Below are positions 26,990 to 36,442 of a stretch of DNA of 41,746 nt, piece by piece. The stretch is from NCBI GenBank assembly GCA_002746685.1, contig PDQK01000011.1, forward strand, positions 1-41,746, given 5' to 3'. Position 1 is the stretch's first letter; each line of letters begins with the position of its first letter. The stretch comes from Desulfobulbus propionicus (GTDB taxonomy: Bacteria > Desulfobacterota > Desulfobulbia > Desulfobulbales > Desulfobulbaceae). Under the pieces are notes generated by a model. That model searched no databases. It was not told where the DNA came from and saw nothing but the letters and a program-made list of their open reading frames with translations. Both the position numbers and the translations under genes were made by a program.

Positions 26990-28024
26990 TTATTCCTGGT
27001 CTTCTTCACGGAGTTCAGGCGATACCCAACCTTCATGTTTCATGCCCAGGGTTAAGTCATGCTCTGCCAGCAAGGCCTTAATTTCATTAAGTGATTTGCG
27101 GCCGAAGTTCTTGGTTTTAAGCATTTCAGCATCAGTTTTCTGCACCAGTTGACCAATGAATTGGATCTGAGCATTTTTGAGGCAGTTAGCAGAACGAACA
27201 GAAAGCTCAAGGTCTTCAACGTTCTTGTCAAGAAATGGGGGATAGACGACGTGATCATCACTCTCTTTACGATCAGGTGCTTTGGCCTGCTCTTCGTTGA
27301 AATTGATGAAGATGGTCATCTGCTCTTTCAAAATTTTAGCAGCATAGGCCAGCGCATCTTCTGGAAGCACGCTACCATCAGTTTCGATTTCAAGGGTTAA
27401 ACGGTCATAATCGGTTTTTTGCCCGACCCTGGCTTGACTTACCACATACTGAACGCGAACAATGGGTGAGAACATGGAATCAATGGGAATGACACCTATT
27501 GATTGTTCTTCTTTCTTATTCTGTTCTGCAGGTACGTAGCCCTTACCCCATTTAACTTCCAGTTCTGCTCTAAAGGTAGTATCACTGGTGATTGTGCAGA
27601 TAACCTGCTCGGGATTCATTACATCCACGTTAGGCGCACCATTAATATCACCAGCAGTTACTTGACCAGGACCACTCTTTTCGATGACCACAACCTGACC
27701 TTCAGGAGTGTTCAGTTTAAGTCTGACCTGCTTGAGATTAAGGATAATCTCAGCAACATCTTCATGAACACCATCAACAGAAGTAAACTCATGGAGAGCA
27801 TTATCAATCTTTACCGAGGTGATTGCAGCACCACGGATAGAAGAAAGCATAATGCGGCGTAATGAGTTACCAATAGTCGTGGCAAATCCACGTTCAAATG
27901 GCTGACAGATAAACCTCCCATACTGTTCAGTGTGGGTGTCATCCGTGACTTCTAACCTTTCTGGAGAGATAAGATTATGCCAATTTTTGTAGAAAGGATT
28001 GTTATCCTGCATTTCCTGTGACAT
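26990..28024 (-). CDS. rpoA: RNA polymerase alpha subunit
   Basis: Alpha dimerises to start RNA polymerase assembly. The 344-residue protein has the N-terminal assembly domain ([38 protein letters not shown] region near residues 42-75), a linker with many charged residues, and the C-terminal UP-element and activator-binding domain ([23 protein letters not shown], then [15 protein letters not shown]). It lies between rpsD and rplQ, as in the classical alpha operon. ATG 28024 has AGGT upstream. Confidence 0.98.
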   Translation of the reverse strand: MSQEMQDNNPFYKNWHNLISPERLEVTDDTHTEQYGRFICQPFERGFATTIGNSLRRIMLSSIRGAAITSVKIDNALHEFTSVDGVHEDVAEIILNLKQVRLKLNTPEGQVVVIEKSGPGQVTAGDINGAPNVDVMNPEQVICTITSDTTFRAELEVKWGKGYVPAEQNKKEEQSIGVIPIDSMFSPIVRVQYVVSQARVGQKTDYDRLTLEIETDGSVLPEDALAYAAKILKEQMTIFINFNEEQAKAPDRKESDDHVVYPPFLDKNVEDLELSVRSANCLKNAQIQFIGQLVQKTDAEMLKTKNFGRKSLNEIKALLAEHDLTLGMKHEGWVSPELREEDQE

Positions 28025-28045
28025 GATGACCTAATCGCTTAAGGA

Positions 28046-28675
28046 TTATTTAGAGTAGAGTTCAACTATCAGTTGTTCCTGAATAGGCATGGTAATCTCT
28101 TCTCTATTAGGCAGAGCCTTTACGGTTCCTTGCATTTTTGTCTGGTCAATCTCAAGCCAACTTGGAATACCGCGACGTACAGCACCTTCCAAGTTATCGA
28201 TGATCAGTTCGTTTTTCTGACTCTTCTCCTTGAGTGAGATAACATCGCCTGGTGCCACTTGGTAGGAAGGTATATTTACCTTTTTACCGTTAACAAGGAA
28301 ATGATTGTGGCGTACGAGCTGACGAGCCTGGTTCCTGGAACTAGCAAAGCCGATTCGATATAAGGCGTTATCTAACCTTCTTTCCAAAAGGATCAAAAGA
28401 TTTTCACCGGTAACACCTTTGGCACGGTCTGCACGTTCAAAATATCTGCGAAACTGATTTTCCAACATGCCGTACATCTGCTTCACTTTCTGTTTTTCTC
28501 TAAGCTGAATAGCGTAGTCAGATGCTTTTTTAAAGCGATTCTGGCCGTGCTGTCCGGGAGGAAAAGCTCTCCTCTCAAACGCACATTTGTCGGAATAACA
28601 ACGATCGCCTTTTAAAAATAATTTCAGGTTTTCACGCCTGCACATTCTGCAGGAAGCGCCTGTATATCTAGCCAA
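28046..28675 (-). CDS. rpsD: 30S ribosomal protein S4, zinc-binding form
   Basis: S4 is a primary 16S rRNA-binding protein and part of the mRNA entry site. The 209-residue protein keeps a full N-terminal zinc site (CRMC...CYSDKC), unlike cysteine-free S4 paralogues, and an S4 domain ([40 protein letters not shown]). The start codon is TTG 28675, fixed by the conserved MARYTG N-terminus and by GGAGG six nt upstream. A hairpin precedes the gene. Confidence 0.97.
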   Translation of the reverse strand: MARYTGASCRMCRRENLKLFLKGDRCYSDKCAFERRAFPPGQHGQNRFKKASDYAIQLREKQKVKQMYGMLENQFRRYFERADRAKGVTGENLLILLERRLDNALYRIGFASSRNQARQLVRHNHFLVNGKKVNIPSYQVAPGDVISLKEKSQKNELIIDNLEGAVRRGIPSWLEIDQTKMQGTVKALPNREEITMPIQEQLIVELYSK

Positions 28676-28695
28676 GATAAACCTCCATCAAATTT

Positions 28696-28715
28696 GCTGT
28701 AAACGGTAATACAGC
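28696..28715 (-). promoter_or_regulatory. Hairpin in the rpsK-rpsD gap
   Basis: GCTGTA and TACAGC form a perfect 6-bp stem with an 8-nt loop, about 10 nt before the rpsD ribosome site. In E. coli S4 is the repressor of the alpha operon, but its site is before rpsM; a role here is only a guess. Confidence 0.3.
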
Positions 28716-28737
28716 GAGAAACCTACCGGTTTTTCTT

Positions 28738-29136
28738 TTAGACTCTTCTACGCTTTGGTGGTTTGCAGCCATTGTGAGGCAGCGGGGTAACGTCAACAAT
28801 GCGTGTTACGTCCAGTTCAAGGGTAGTTAAAGCACGCAGTGCTGCTTCACGACCTGGTCCAGGTCCTTTTACCCGAACTTCAACCTTACGGAGTCCATGC
28901 TCCTTTGCCTTATTCACAGCATCACTGAGTGCGTTTTGTGCTGCAAAAGGAGTGGATTTACGAGATCCTTTGAAACCAATTACTCCAGCAGTAGACCATG
29001 CAAATGCATTTCCCAGCCTGTCTGTAATAGTGATCACTGTATTATTGAAGGTCGAGTAGATAAAAATAATACCTTCAGAAATATTCTTTTTCTCGCGGCG
29101 CTTTGCCTTGCCCGCTGATTTTCCGGACTTTGCCAT
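28738..29136 (-). CDS. rpsK: 30S ribosomal protein S11
   Basis: S11 lines the platform of the 30S subunit near the exit of the mRNA channel. The 132-residue protein has a basic N-terminal arm, [39 protein letters not shown] and the C-terminal [20 protein letters not shown] start at 29136. Confidence 0.98.
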   Translation of the reverse strand: MAKSGKSAGKAKRREKKNISEGIIFIYSTFNNTVITITDRLGNAFAWSTAGVIGFKGSRKSTPFAAQNALSDAVNKAKEHGLRKVEVRVKGPGPGREAALRALTTLELDVTRIVDVTPLPHNGCKPPKRRRV

Positions 29137-29181
29137 AATTACTCCGATTTATTCTACGTGTAAGGGATACGAACCCAGCAC

Positions 29182-29550
29182 TTATTTTTTGCGAACAGCA
29201 GCACCACGCTTAGGGCCCTTCCGTGTGCGCGCGTTAGTTTTAGTTCTCTGCCCACGGCAAGGTAAACTTCTGCGATGCCGTCTCCCTCTGTAAGCACCGA
29301 GATCCATCAGACGTTTAATGTCCATGGAGACTTCACGACGCTTATCCCCTTCAACAACGTAATCACTTTCAATAATCTTTCTGATCCGTGTAACATCATC
29401 ACCACTGAGATCATCGCTATTCATCTGATAAGGAAGATCAGCTTTATCAAGAATCTGACGTGCAGAGGTCAAACCAATCCCAAAAATATAGGTTAAGGCT
29501 CGATCCATGTGTTTGTTACGTGGTAAATCCACTCCAGCTATACGTGCCAA
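29182..29550 (-). CDS. rpsM: 30S ribosomal protein S13
   Basis: S13 bridges the head of the 30S subunit to the 50S and contacts P-site tRNA through its basic tail. The 122-residue protein starts (M)[18 protein letters not shown] and ends with [17 protein letters not shown]. The start codon is TTG 29550, with GAGGAG eight nt upstream; no ATG fits the conserved N-terminus. It opens the alpha operon proper after rpmJ. Confidence 0.97.
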   Translation of the reverse strand: MARIAGVDLPRNKHMDRALTYIFGIGLTSARQILDKADLPYQMNSDDLSGDDVTRIRKIIESDYVVEGDKRREVSMDIKRLMDLGAYRGRRHRRSLPCRGQRTKTNARTRKGPKRGAAVRKK

Positions 29551-29583
29551 GACAATTCTCCTCTTAAGTATCTCTTTCTGAGA

Positions 29584-29697
29584 TTAACCTTGCCGCTGTT
29601 TATGTTTCTTATTCTTACAGCTCACCCTCACAACACCCTTGCGCTTGAGGATTTTGCAACTACTGCACATCTTTTTAACTGATGCCCGTACTTTCAT
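29584..29697 (-). CDS. rpmJ: 50S ribosomal protein L36, zinc-binding form
   Basis: A 37-residue gene. ATG 29697 reads [15 protein letters not shown], then [22 protein letters not shown], ending at TAA 29584. The CxxC...CxxxxH set is the complete zinc ribbon of the C+ form of L36, which is replaced in some bacteria under zinc limitation by a cysteine-free copy. It lies between infA and rpsM, its usual position. Confidence 0.96.
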   Translation of the reverse strand: MKVRASVKKMCSSCKILKRKGVVRVSCKNKKHKQRQG

Positions 29698-29724
29698 AGC
29701 TCAACCCTGAGATTTCTTAGAAAT

Positions 29725-29961
29725 TTATTTTTTGGCCTTTCCGCCTTTTGCCCGGAACGTAACCCTGCCACGGGTCAAATCGTATGGTGATAATTCAACT
29801 GTAACACGGTCGCCAGGTAAAATTTTTATATAATGCATACGCATTTTACCTGAAATATGAGCAAGTACCTTATGCCCATTATCAAGTTCTACGCGAAACA
29901 TGGCATTGGGTAACGGTTCTATAATCGTTCCTTCTACTTCAATGGCTTCTTCTTTTGCCAT
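29725..29961 (-). CDS. infA: Translation initiation factor IF-1
   Basis: IF-1 blocks the A site of the 30S subunit during initiation. The 78-residue OB-fold protein has [34 protein letters not shown] and [18 protein letters not shown], plus a lysine-rich extension of about six residues beyond the E. coli length. Its ribosome site is weak (GGGTTAG region). An internal promoter and inverted repeat lie upstream. Confidence 0.97.
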   Translation of the reverse strand: MAKEEAIEVEGTIIEPLPNAMFRVELDNGHKVLAHISGKMRMHYIKILPGDRVTVELSPYDLTRGRVTFRAKGGKAKK

Positions 29962-30016
29962 ATCTAACCCGTAATGTTGAGTGGCCGAAAAGGTTTTTAT
30001 ATATCTAACCTAACAA

Positions 30017-30025
30017 ATTATATCA
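30017..30025 (-). promoter_or_regulatory. Extended -10 promoter upstream of infA
   Basis: On the minus strand TGA is followed by TATAAT (30022-30017), a perfect TGn extended -10 box; no good -35 is seen at 16-18 nt. Transcription would start near 30010, about 50 nt before infA, giving an internal promoter for infA-rpmJ and the alpha operon. Confidence 0.5.
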
Positions 30026-30077
30026 ACTCTTTTCTCACATATTCGCAAAAATACGCGCTAGCTTAAAAAGAGTTGAT
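30022..30077. promoter_or_regulatory. Perfect 12-bp inverted repeat between map and infA
   Basis: ATCAACTCTTTT (30022-30033) and AAAAGAGTTGAT (30066-30077) are exact complements separated by 32 nt. One arm abuts the extended -10 box, the other overlaps the map stop codon and the base of an AGGAGGTGATC sequence complementary to the 16S rRNA tail. It could be an operator for a DNA-binding protein or an mRNA stem; no T run follows. Confidence 0.5.
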
Positions 30078-30850
30078 CACCTCCTATCGCTCAGGATGAG
30101 CGATCCTTCTTCTGTAACAGCCACAGTGTGCTCAAAGTGTGCCGATGGTTTTCTGTCACCGGTTATGACTGTCCATTGATCATCCAGTATTTTTACTTTC
30201 TCAGTCCCCATGTTGACCATAGGTTCGATGGCAATCACCATACCAGCTAATAATCGTGGCGAGCCAGAACGTTGTACATAATTAGGAACCTCAGGAGCTT
30301 CATGGAGTTCAGTGCCAATACCGTGACCAACAAACTGACGAACAATACTAAAACCATTTCCTTCAGCATGTTGCTGTACAGCTCTGGATATATCAGACAC
30401 TCTATTGCCAGGTTTTACCTGTTCAATACCTTTATATAACGCCGTCTCTGTAACATCCAGCAGTCGCCTGATTTCCTCGCTAACCGTTCCAACGGGAAGC
30501 GTAATAGCAGAGTCACCATAAAATCCGTCTATGTAGGCTCCAAAGTCAATAGAGATAATATCCCCTTCTTTCAGTATGATACTTTTAGAAGGAATTCCGT
30601 GAACCACCTCTTCATTTACTGAAGTACAAAGACTTCCTGGAAACCCCCTGTACCCTTTAAAGGCAGGAACCGCACCATGGTCACGACAATATGTTTCTGC
30701 AAGCTGATCAAGGTAATAGGTGGAAGTACCATCTTTTACCTCCTGGCTCAGCAGAGTAAGCACACCAGCAACAATCTGGTTTGCCTGGCGCATGATCTCA
30801 ATTTCTTCAGGAGTCTTAACTGAGATACTCTTTTTTTTTGCTCCAGCCAT
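30077..30850 (-). CDS. map: Methionine aminopeptidase, type I
   Basis: Map removes the initiator methionine from new proteins. The 257-residue metalloenzyme has all five metal ligands in context: IDFGAYIDGFYGDSA (two Asp), GHGIGTELHEAPEVPN (His), VIAIEPMVNMG (Glu) and the final Glu in HFEHTVAVTEEG. It follows secY by 11 nt with no adk gene between them, unlike many bacteria. Its last codons, AGG AGG TGA, form an unusually perfect anti-16S sequence. Confidence 0.97.
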   Translation of the reverse strand: MAGAKKKSISVKTPEEIEIMRQANQIVAGVLTLLSQEVKDGTSTYYLDQLAETYCRDHGAVPAFKGYRGFPGSLCTSVNEEVVHGIPSKSIILKEGDIISIDFGAYIDGFYGDSAITLPVGTVSEEIRRLLDVTETALYKGIEQVKPGNRVSDISRAVQQHAEGNGFSIVRQFVGHGIGTELHEAPEVPNYVQRSGSPRLLAGMVIAIEPMVNMGTEKVKILDDQWTVITGDRKPSAHFEHTVAVTEEGSLILSDRR

Positions 30851-30861
30851 GACTCTTGATT

Positions 30862-32166
30862 TTAACGTCTGCCTCTAATACGGCCAGCTTTCATAAAACC
30901 ATCGTAGTTGCGCATGACCATATGTGATTCAATCTGAGAGATGGTATCAATGGCAACACCTACAACGATCAAAAGTGCTGTGCCGCCGAAGTAAAAAGGT
31001 ACATTGAACTTACTAATCAATACCGTGGGCATAACACAAATTGCACTGAGGTATATTGCACCGACAACAGTCAACCTGGTAAGCACTTTATCTATAAACT
31101 CTGCAGTACGTTTTCCTGGCCGTATACCTGGAACAAAACCACCATTTTTCTTGAGATTCTCTGCCACATCATCAGGCTTAAACGTTACCGCTGTATAAAA
31201 AAAACAGAAGAAAACGACCATAAGGACAAAGAGTATATAATAGTATATGGTTCCAGGGGACAAAGCAGCTGATACACGCTGCACCCAGTCAATCTGAATA
31301 AAAGAGCCAATAGTTGCCGGAAACATCATAATAGATGAAGCAAAAATTGGTGGAATCACACCAGACACATTTATCTTGAGTGGCAGATGTGAAGATTGAC
31401 CTCCATAAACTCGTCGTCCGACAACCCGTTTGGCATACTGGATGGGTATACGTCGCTGTGCTGTTTCAACAAAGATAATAAACGCCACGATTGCAAACAT
31501 GGCAACAAGCATGAATGGCACAAAAATAACAGCGAGTTCGCCAGCCTTCACAAGTTGAATAGTATTCCCCACAGCAGCCGGCATTCGAGCTACAATACCA
31601 GCAAAAATGATCAGCGATATACCATTGCCAATACCACGCTCAGTCATCTGCTCACCAAGCCACATTATAAACGCGGTCCCAGAGGTAAGGGTAAGCACTG
31701 TCATAAGTTTGAACTGAATCCCAGGCTCCATAACAATGGGAGCTCCACCTGGTCCACTCATCCCCTCAAGTCCGGTTGCAATAAAGAAGCCCTGGATCAC
31801 AGAGAGCAGCACTGTACCGTATCTGGTGTATTGCGTAATCTTCCTCCGACCAGATTCCCCCTCTTTAGAAAGGGTCTCCAGTTGTGGGATTACAACGGTA
31901 AGCAGCTGAATAATAATGGAAGCTGAGATGTACGGCATAATGCCCAATGCAAAGATCGAAAAATTTTCGAGAGCTCCACCGGAAAACATATTGAACATAC
32001 CAAAAAGGGTAGATGCATTTTGGTCAAAAAAAGCACCTAATGCTTCACCGTTGATTCCTGGTGTTGGAATCTGAACCCCCATCCGATAGACAAAAAGCAT
32101 AAAGAGAGTGAAGAACACTCTCTTTCGCAATTCAGGTATTGTAGCAGCACTGGCAAGACCGCTCAT
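30862..32166 (-). CDS. secY: Protein translocase subunit SecY
   Basis: SecY forms the protein-conducting channel of the inner membrane. The 434-residue sequence has ten predicted membrane helices, the start RVFFTLFMLFVYRMGVQIPTPG, the helix-2 plug region (LFGMFNMFSGGALENFSIFALGIMPYISASII-like) and cytoplasmic loops with QRRIPIQYAKRVVGRR and FKPDDVAENLKKNGGFVPGIRPG. It follows rplO by four nt in the spc operon and precedes map. Confidence 0.98.
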   Translation of the reverse strand: MSGLASAATIPELRKRVFFTLFMLFVYRMGVQIPTPGINGEALGAFFDQNASTLFGMFNMFSGGALENFSIFALGIMPYISASIIIQLLTVVIPQLETLSKEGESGRRKITQYTRYGTVLLSVIQGFFIATGLEGMSGPGGAPIVMEPGIQFKLMTVLTLTSGTAFIMWLGEQMTERGIGNGISLIIFAGIVARMPAAVGNTIQLVKAGELAVIFVPFMLVAMFAIVAFIIFVETAQRRIPIQYAKRVVGRRVYGGQSSHLPLKINVSGVIPPIFASSIMMFPATIGSFIQIDWVQRVSAALSPGTIYYYILFVLMVVFFCFFYTAVTFKPDDVAENLKKNGGFVPGIRPGKRTAEFIDKVLTRLTVVGAIYLSAICVMPTVLISKFNVPFYFGGTALLIVVGVAIDTISQIESHMVMRNYDGFMKAGRIRGRR

Positions 32167-32170
32167 CTGG

Positions 32171-32608
32171 TTACTCCTTTACAGAACCACCTGCTTCAGT
32201 AATTTTTTGGGCTGCACCCTTACTTACCTTATCCAGATCAACTGTAACAGCTTTGGTAATGGTACCGTTCGCCAGAACTTTTACAGGTGCTTTTGCAGGA
32301 ACAACACCGGCTGCAACCAATGCATTCTTGTCAACAGTTGTGCCGGCTTCAAATTTATCCAGATCGCTCAATGACACAATGCTGTACTCTTTTTTAAAGA
32401 TGTTGGTGAAGCCCCGCTTAGGTAAGCGGCGATGCAAAGGCATTTGACCACCTTCAAATCCGGGAGCCATGCTATATCCTGATCTTGAACGTGCACCTTT
32501 ATGTCCCCGGCCAGAGGTTTTACCAAGGCCACTTCCATGTCCACGCCCAACACGCTTTCTCTCTTTTTTTGCACCTTCAGCTGGGCTGAGATTATTTAAC
32601 TTCAGCAT
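32171..32608 (-). CDS. rplO: 50S ribosomal protein L15
   Basis: L15 is a late assembly protein of the 50S subunit. The 145-residue protein has the glycine-rich basic N-terminal arm (RKRVGRGHGSGLGKTSGRGHKG), EGGQMPLHRRLPKRGFTN and a globular C-terminus ending AAQKITEAGGSVKE. ATG 32608 begins 2 nt after the rpmD stop. Confidence 0.97.
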   Translation of the reverse strand: MLKLNNLSPAEGAKKERKRVGRGHGSGLGKTSGRGHKGARSRSGYSMAPGFEGGQMPLHRRLPKRGFTNIFKKEYSIVSLSDLDKFEAGTTVDKNALVAAGVVPAKAPVKVLANGTITKAVTVDLDKVSKGAAQKITEAGGSVKE

Positions 32609-32610
32609 AA

Positions 32611-32790
32611 TTATTCCTCCACCCGCACAAGGTGTTGTACCTTGGCAATCATGCCACGGATTTCAGGAGTATCTTTCCTGGTAACTGTTTTATGCATTTT
32701 GGTTAACCCAAGACCTACTAAGGTTGCACGAATTTTCTTTGTGCTCCCAATACCGCTTTTGACCTGTGTCAATGTGACTGTATCACCCAT
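32611..32790 (-). CDS. rpmD: 50S ribosomal protein L30
   Basis: A 59-residue gene read from ATG 32790 to TAA 32611. The product starts [20 protein letters not shown] and continues [39 protein letters not shown], which is the full bacterial L30 fold. It lies between rpsE and rplO, its standard place. Confidence 0.96.
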   Translation of the reverse strand: MGDTVTLTQVKSGIGSTKKIRATLVGLGLTKMHKTVTRKDTPEIRGMIAKVQHLVRVEE

Positions 32791-32817
32791 AAGAATAACC
32801 TGTAAAAGCTGACAACG

Positions 32818-33330
32818 TTAGGCAACCATTTCTTCTTTGCTCAGTCCACGCAGAGCAGCAATCTGCTCGGCTGATCTCAGCTGGCGTAAGCCTTCAATGG
32901 TAGCTTTGGCAAGATTGTGAGGATTGTTGGACCCTAAACATTTAGTAAGGATATTATTAACACCAGCAGCTTCAAGTACCGCACGAACAGCACCACCGGC
33001 AATAACTCCGGTACCGTCTGCAGCAGGTTTCAGCATTACACTACCTGACTTGAATTTTCCAATAACATCATGTGGAATAGAGGTTTCAGTTAAGGATACA
33101 GGCTGCATGTCCCGGCGTGCTTTTTCAATTCCCTTACGGATAGCTTCAGGAACCTGATTTGCTTTACCTAGCCCGTATCCAACCTTACCTTTTCCGTCTC
33201 CAACTACAACGATGGCACTAAAGCTGAAACGACGGCCACCTTTAACAACCTTTGCAACACGGTTGATAAAAACAATTTTTTCTATGAGCTCTTCCTGGTT
33301 TCCCTCTTTCGCTCGCTTAAAATCAGCCAA
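32818..33330 (-). CDS. rpsE: 30S ribosomal protein S5
   Basis: S5, with S3 and S4, surrounds the mRNA entry channel. The 170-residue protein has [36 protein letters not shown] and the C-terminal [23 protein letters not shown]. The start is TTG 33330 with GGGGGTG upstream; no ATG lies near the conserved N-terminus. Position between rplR and rpmD is standard. Confidence 0.96.
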   Translation of the reverse strand: MADFKRAKEGNQEELIEKIVFINRVAKVVKGGRRFSFSAIVVVGDGKGKVGYGLGKANQVPEAIRKGIEKARRDMQPVSLTETSIPHDVIGKFKSGSVMLKPAADGTGVIAGGAVRAVLEAAGVNNILTKCLGSNNPHNLAKATIEGLRQLRSAEQIAALRGLSKEEMVA

Positions 33331-33381
33331 GGAACACCCCCGTAGGATTAAGTAATAAGAGTTTAGTGATTGATAAAAACG

Positions 33382-33747
33382 TTAGAAGTTGAGACCGCCT
33401 TCACGGGCTCCATCTGATAACGCTTTTACACGACCGTGGTAGATGTATCCCCCACGATCAAAAATAACCTTTTCAATTCCAGCAGCTTTAGCCTTGGCTG
33501 CTATGGCAAGACCGACCTGTTTAGCAAGGTCACACTTATTCTTTGCCTCAGTCGCTTCAAAATCTTTACTCTTGGTAGATGCAGAAACTAAGGTTACCTT
33601 TTTAATATCATCAATGATCTGGACATCAATGTGTTTATTGGAGCGAAAAACACGCATTCTGGGTTTTTCACTGGTCCCTAAAATATGCTTACGGATACGT
33701 TTAATCCGCTTTTGACGAGCGGTAACTTTTGGGTTTGTTTTAGCCAT
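33382..33747 (-). CDS. rplR: 50S ribosomal protein L18
   Basis: L18 binds 5S rRNA together with L5. The 121-residue protein has RIKRIRKHILGTSEKPRMRVFRSNKHIDVQIIDD and ends in FDRGGYIYHGRVKALSDGAREGGLNF, the 5S-binding signature of the family. ATG start at 33747. Confidence 0.97.
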   Translation of the reverse strand: MAKTNPKVTARQKRIKRIRKHILGTSEKPRMRVFRSNKHIDVQIIDDIKKVTLVSASTKSKDFEATEAKNKCDLAKQVGLAIAAKAKAAGIEKVIFDRGGYIYHGRVKALSDGAREGGLNF

Positions 33748-33769
33748 TGTGTTACTCTTTTAAAAAATG

Positions 33770-34312
33770 TTAACTCGCAGCGCCAGCCTTACCAACTTTG
33801 CGAACAATATGTTCATCAGCATAGCGGATACCTTTCCCTTTATATGGTTCAGGCTTTCGTATCTCTCTAATTCTTGCTGCAGTAAGGCCAACCAGTTCTT
33901 TATCTATACCAGTGACAGTAATTTTATTATCCTTATCAACCTCAGCACTTATGCCTTCTGGGAGGGTGAATTCAACAGGATTTGAATACCCAACATTCAG
34001 CGTCAGGGTTGATTGAGCAAGGTTTGCTCTGTAGCCCACGCCCTCAACAAGCAATTCTTTTTTAAACCCCTGGTCTACCCCGACCACCATGTTATTGATA
34101 AGCGATCTGGTCATCCCCCAGAAAGCCATAACACGCTTGCTTGTTCCCTTTGGAGAACAGACAATCTGACTGTCTTCTTCAGAGCAGTTGATCTCAGGAC
34201 GTATATCTCGTTCAAGGCTTCCTTTAGGACCTGTGACCTTTATGTGGGTCCCTTTAATATCAACCTTCACCCCATTAGGTACTGGGATCGGCATCTTTCC
34301 AATTCGTGACAT
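33770..34312 (-). CDS. rplF: 50S ribosomal protein L6
   Basis: L6 lies near the factor-binding site of the 50S subunit. The 180-residue product begins MSRIGKMPIPVPNGVKV and contains two repeated domains, with VEGVGYRANLAQSTLTLNVGYSNPVEF in the middle and PEPYKGKGIRYADEHIVRKVGK at the C-terminus. ATG start at 34312. Confidence 0.97.
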   Translation of the reverse strand: MSRIGKMPIPVPNGVKVDIKGTHIKVTGPKGSLERDIRPEINCSEEDSQIVCSPKGTSKRVMAFWGMTRSLINNMVVGVDQGFKKELLVEGVGYRANLAQSTLTLNVGYSNPVEFTLPEGISAEVDKDNKITVTGIDKELVGLTAARIREIRKPEPYKGKGIRYADEHIVRKVGKAGAAS

Positions 34313-34343
34313 TGTACTCTCCTAAAATATAGAAAATGCTGAT

Positions 34344-34742
34344 TTACCAGACTTCACAGAGCAATTCGCCACCAATTCCAAGGCGTCTTGCCTCACGGTC
34401 ACTCATCACACCTTGTGAAGTTGTAAGGATAGCTACGCCAAGACCACTCATTACCTTAGGGATCTGAGCACTTTTTTTGTACTGGCGCAAACCAGGTTTA
34501 CTGGTCCGTTTAATTCCAGTAATCACCTGCTCATTATTTTGACCATATTTCAGATCAATTTTCAGCGTACCCTGAATACCTTTATCTATGACATGATAGT
34601 CAGTGATATAGCCTTCCTGTTTAAGTACCTTAGCCACATTGACTTTGATTTTGGACAGGGGCATTTCCACTGAATCAAAACGGGCTTTTACACCGTTTCT
34701 AATTCTGGTCAGCATATCTGCCAACGGATCACTCATGGACAT
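34344..34742 (-). CDS. rpsH: 30S ribosomal protein S8
   Basis: S8 binds the central domain of 16S rRNA and, in E. coli, represses the spc operon. The 132-residue protein shows DPLADMLTRIRNGVKA, VAKVLKQEGYI and the C-terminal GLGVAILTTSQGVMSDREARRLGIGGELLCEVW. ATG 34742 follows GAGGT at good spacing. A hairpin lies in the gap before it. Confidence 0.97.
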   Translation of the reverse strand: MSMSDPLADMLTRIRNGVKARFDSVEMPLSKIKVNVAKVLKQEGYITDYHVIDKGIQGTLKIDLKYGQNNEQVITGIKRTSKPGLRQYKKSAQIPKVMSGLGVAILTTSQGVMSDREARRLGIGGELLCEVW

Positions 34743-34784
34743 TGAATTTACCTCATCTTAATAAAGCATTTATAGGCGATCCTT

Positions 34785-34812
34785 GGTGTAGCTCAACATT
34801 CATATCTACACC
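34785..34812 (-). promoter_or_regulatory. Hairpin in the rpsZ-rpsH gap
   Basis: GGTGTAG (34812-34806 on the transcribed strand) and CTACACC (34791-34785) form a perfect 7-bp stem with a 14-nt loop between the S14 stop and the S8 ribosome site. S8 autoregulation is known in E. coli but at rplE; I cannot show that this hairpin resembles the S8 site. Confidence 0.4.
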
Positions 34813-34829
34813 GTAAAGCCTGAAAGCTG

Positions 34830-35015
34830 TTACCAACTGGATTTTGTGACACCAGTTATTTCGCCTTGTGAGGCGAGCTTACGAAAACAAAGCCTGCAAA
34901 TGCCGAACTTTCTTAAATAGCCTCTTGGACGTCCACAAAGCGGACATCTGTTGTATGAACGCACTTTAAATTTTGGTTCGCGCTTAGCCTTGGCAATGAG
35001 TGATTTTTTTGCCAC
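34830..35015 (-). CDS. rpsZ: 30S ribosomal protein S14, zinc-binding type Z
   Basis: A 61-residue short S14 with a complete zinc site ([20 protein letters not shown]). This type Z form contrasts with the ~100-residue cysteine-free S14 of E. coli. Start is GTG 35015, 5-6 nt after AGGAGG. It lies between rplE and rpsH as usual. Confidence 0.96.
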   Translation of the reverse strand: MAKKSLIAKAKREPKFKVRSYNRCPLCGRPRGYLRKFGICRLCFRKLASQGEITGVTKSSW

Positions 35016-35067
35016 TGCGTCCTCCTGGAGTAATGAATTTAGTTACGCTGAAAAATCAGTTCAAAGA

Positions 35068-35607
35068 CTACTTTTTAAACGGCATGCCCATGGCCTTTAA
35101 CAGCGCACGTCCTTGCTCATTGTCTTTTGCACTTGTGACTATAGTGATATTCAGACCGCGAATTTTATCGATCTTATCGTAGTCAATCTCAGGAAAGATA
35201 ATATGTTCGGTAATTCCCATGGAGAAATTACCTCTTCCATCAAAACCTTTGGGAGAAATACCCCGAAAGTCACGAACACGTGGCAATGCAATATTGATCA
35301 GTTTTGACAAAAAATCATACATTCTTTCTCTACGCAGGGTTACCCGAGCACCAATAGGCATACCTTCACGCAATTTAAAGGTTGCAATGGATTTTTTTGC
35401 TTTAGTAACTACCGCTTTTTGACCTGCAATAAGGGTGAGTTCTTGAGCTGCCTTATCCACTGACTTAGGATTCTGCACGCCTTCACCAATCCCCATATTG
35501 AGGATAACCTTCTCAATTTTAGGAATTTCCATAACACTTTTATAGCCAAACTCTTTTTGTAGAGCCTCTCTAATTTCAGTGTTGTATTGTTCCTTAAGTG
35601 ATCCCAT
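35068..35607 (-). CDS. rplE: 50S ribosomal protein L5
   Basis: L5 binds 5S rRNA and contacts P-site tRNA. The 179-residue product has [37 protein letters not shown], and the C-terminal [34 protein letters not shown] 35607. Confidence 0.97.
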   Translation of the reverse strand: MGSLKEQYNTEIREALQKEFGYKSVMEIPKIEKVILNMGIGEGVQNPKSVDKAAQELTLIAGQKAVVTKAKKSIATFKLREGMPIGARVTLRRERMYDFLSKLINIALPRVRDFRGISPKGFDGRGNFSMGITEHIIFPEIDYDKIDKIRGLNITIVTSAKDNEQGRALLKAMGMPFKK

Positions 35608-35633
35608 CTTAAACTCCGTAATCAGTGAGTTCC

Positions 35634-35972
35634 TTATGACTTGACAGTCTCAAGAGTCGCGCCGCAACCTTTACAGACACGAACTTTCTTCCCGTCTTCG
35701 AGAAATTTTTTACCAGTACGCACTGTTTCAGTGCACTCAGGGCAGACAACCATTACGTTTGAAACGTGAATGGAAGCCTCACGTTCAACGATCTGACCTT
35801 GCTGTGTGGCGTCTTGAGCTTTCTGATGACGTTTAATCATGTTAATTCGTTCTACAACGACTCTATTCTTGCCCCTGTCAATTCGTAAAACCTTACCTAC
35901 CCTGCCCTTATCTTTACCAGCGATGACTTCAACCTGGTCGTTTACTCTTAGACTTGTTTGTCCCTGACGCAT
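35634..35972 (-). CDS. rplX: 50S ribosomal protein L24
   Basis: L24 is an assembly initiator of the 50S subunit. The 112-residue protein has the KOW motif [23 protein letters not shown] and a C-terminal pair CPEC...CKGC that may bind zinc. ATG 35972 has GAGGAT upstream; a TTG at 35993 would precede that site and is rejected. Confidence 0.96.
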   Translation of the reverse strand: MRQGQTSLRVNDQVEVIAGKDKGRVGKVLRIDRGKNRVVVERINMIKRHQKAQDATQQGQIVEREASIHVSNVMVVCPECTETVRTGKKFLEDGKKVRVCKGCGATLETVKS

Positions 35973-36015
35973 TGTTCTATCCTCGTTTCCCAAGCTTGAT
36001 AATCCTCAAATATTG

Positions 36016-36384
36016 TTACAGGACTTCTGGAGCCAGGGAGATAATCTTCATAAAACCAAGTGACCGTAACTCACGCGCCACAGGGCCAAAGATACGTGTA
36101 CCTACTGGTTCGCCACTGGCGCTAAGCAGTACGGCAGCATTCTCATCGAATTTGACGGTAGTGTCTTCTGGCCGTTGCAGCTCTTTCTTTGTCCGAACAA
36201 TAACGGCGTCTAAAACATCACCTTTCTTCACTTTAGCATTAGGTATCGCTTCTTTAACAGTAACAACGATAATGTCACCAATGCCAGCGTATCGTTTCCG
36301 AGTACCTCCAAGAACTCTGATGCAGAGCACTTTTTTTGCACCTGAGTTATCGGCAACGTTTAACATGGTTTCGGTTTGGATCAT
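36016..36384 (-). CDS. rplN: 50S ribosomal protein L14
   Basis: L14 forms part of an intersubunit bridge. The 122-residue protein begins [27 protein letters not shown] and ends [20 protein letters not shown], the standard family form. It opens the spc operon section, after rpsQ. Confidence 0.97.
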   Translation of the reverse strand: MIQTETMLNVADNSGAKKVLCIRVLGGTRKRYAGIGDIIVVTVKEAIPNAKVKKGDVLDAVIVRTKKELQRPEDTTVKFDENAAVLLSASGEPVGTRIFGPVARELRSLGFMKIISLAPEVL

Positions 36385-36442
36385 GGTTCCACCTGAATTG
36401 CAATAATTATCAGCTTATTACAATCAACTGTTGAACGTGTTG

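Noticed and set aside
30075..30085. AGGAGGTGATC on the minus strand as the ribosome site of a hidden gene
   Set aside because: No ATG, GTG or TTG follows at usable distance before the inverted repeat; kept only as an oddity of the map end.
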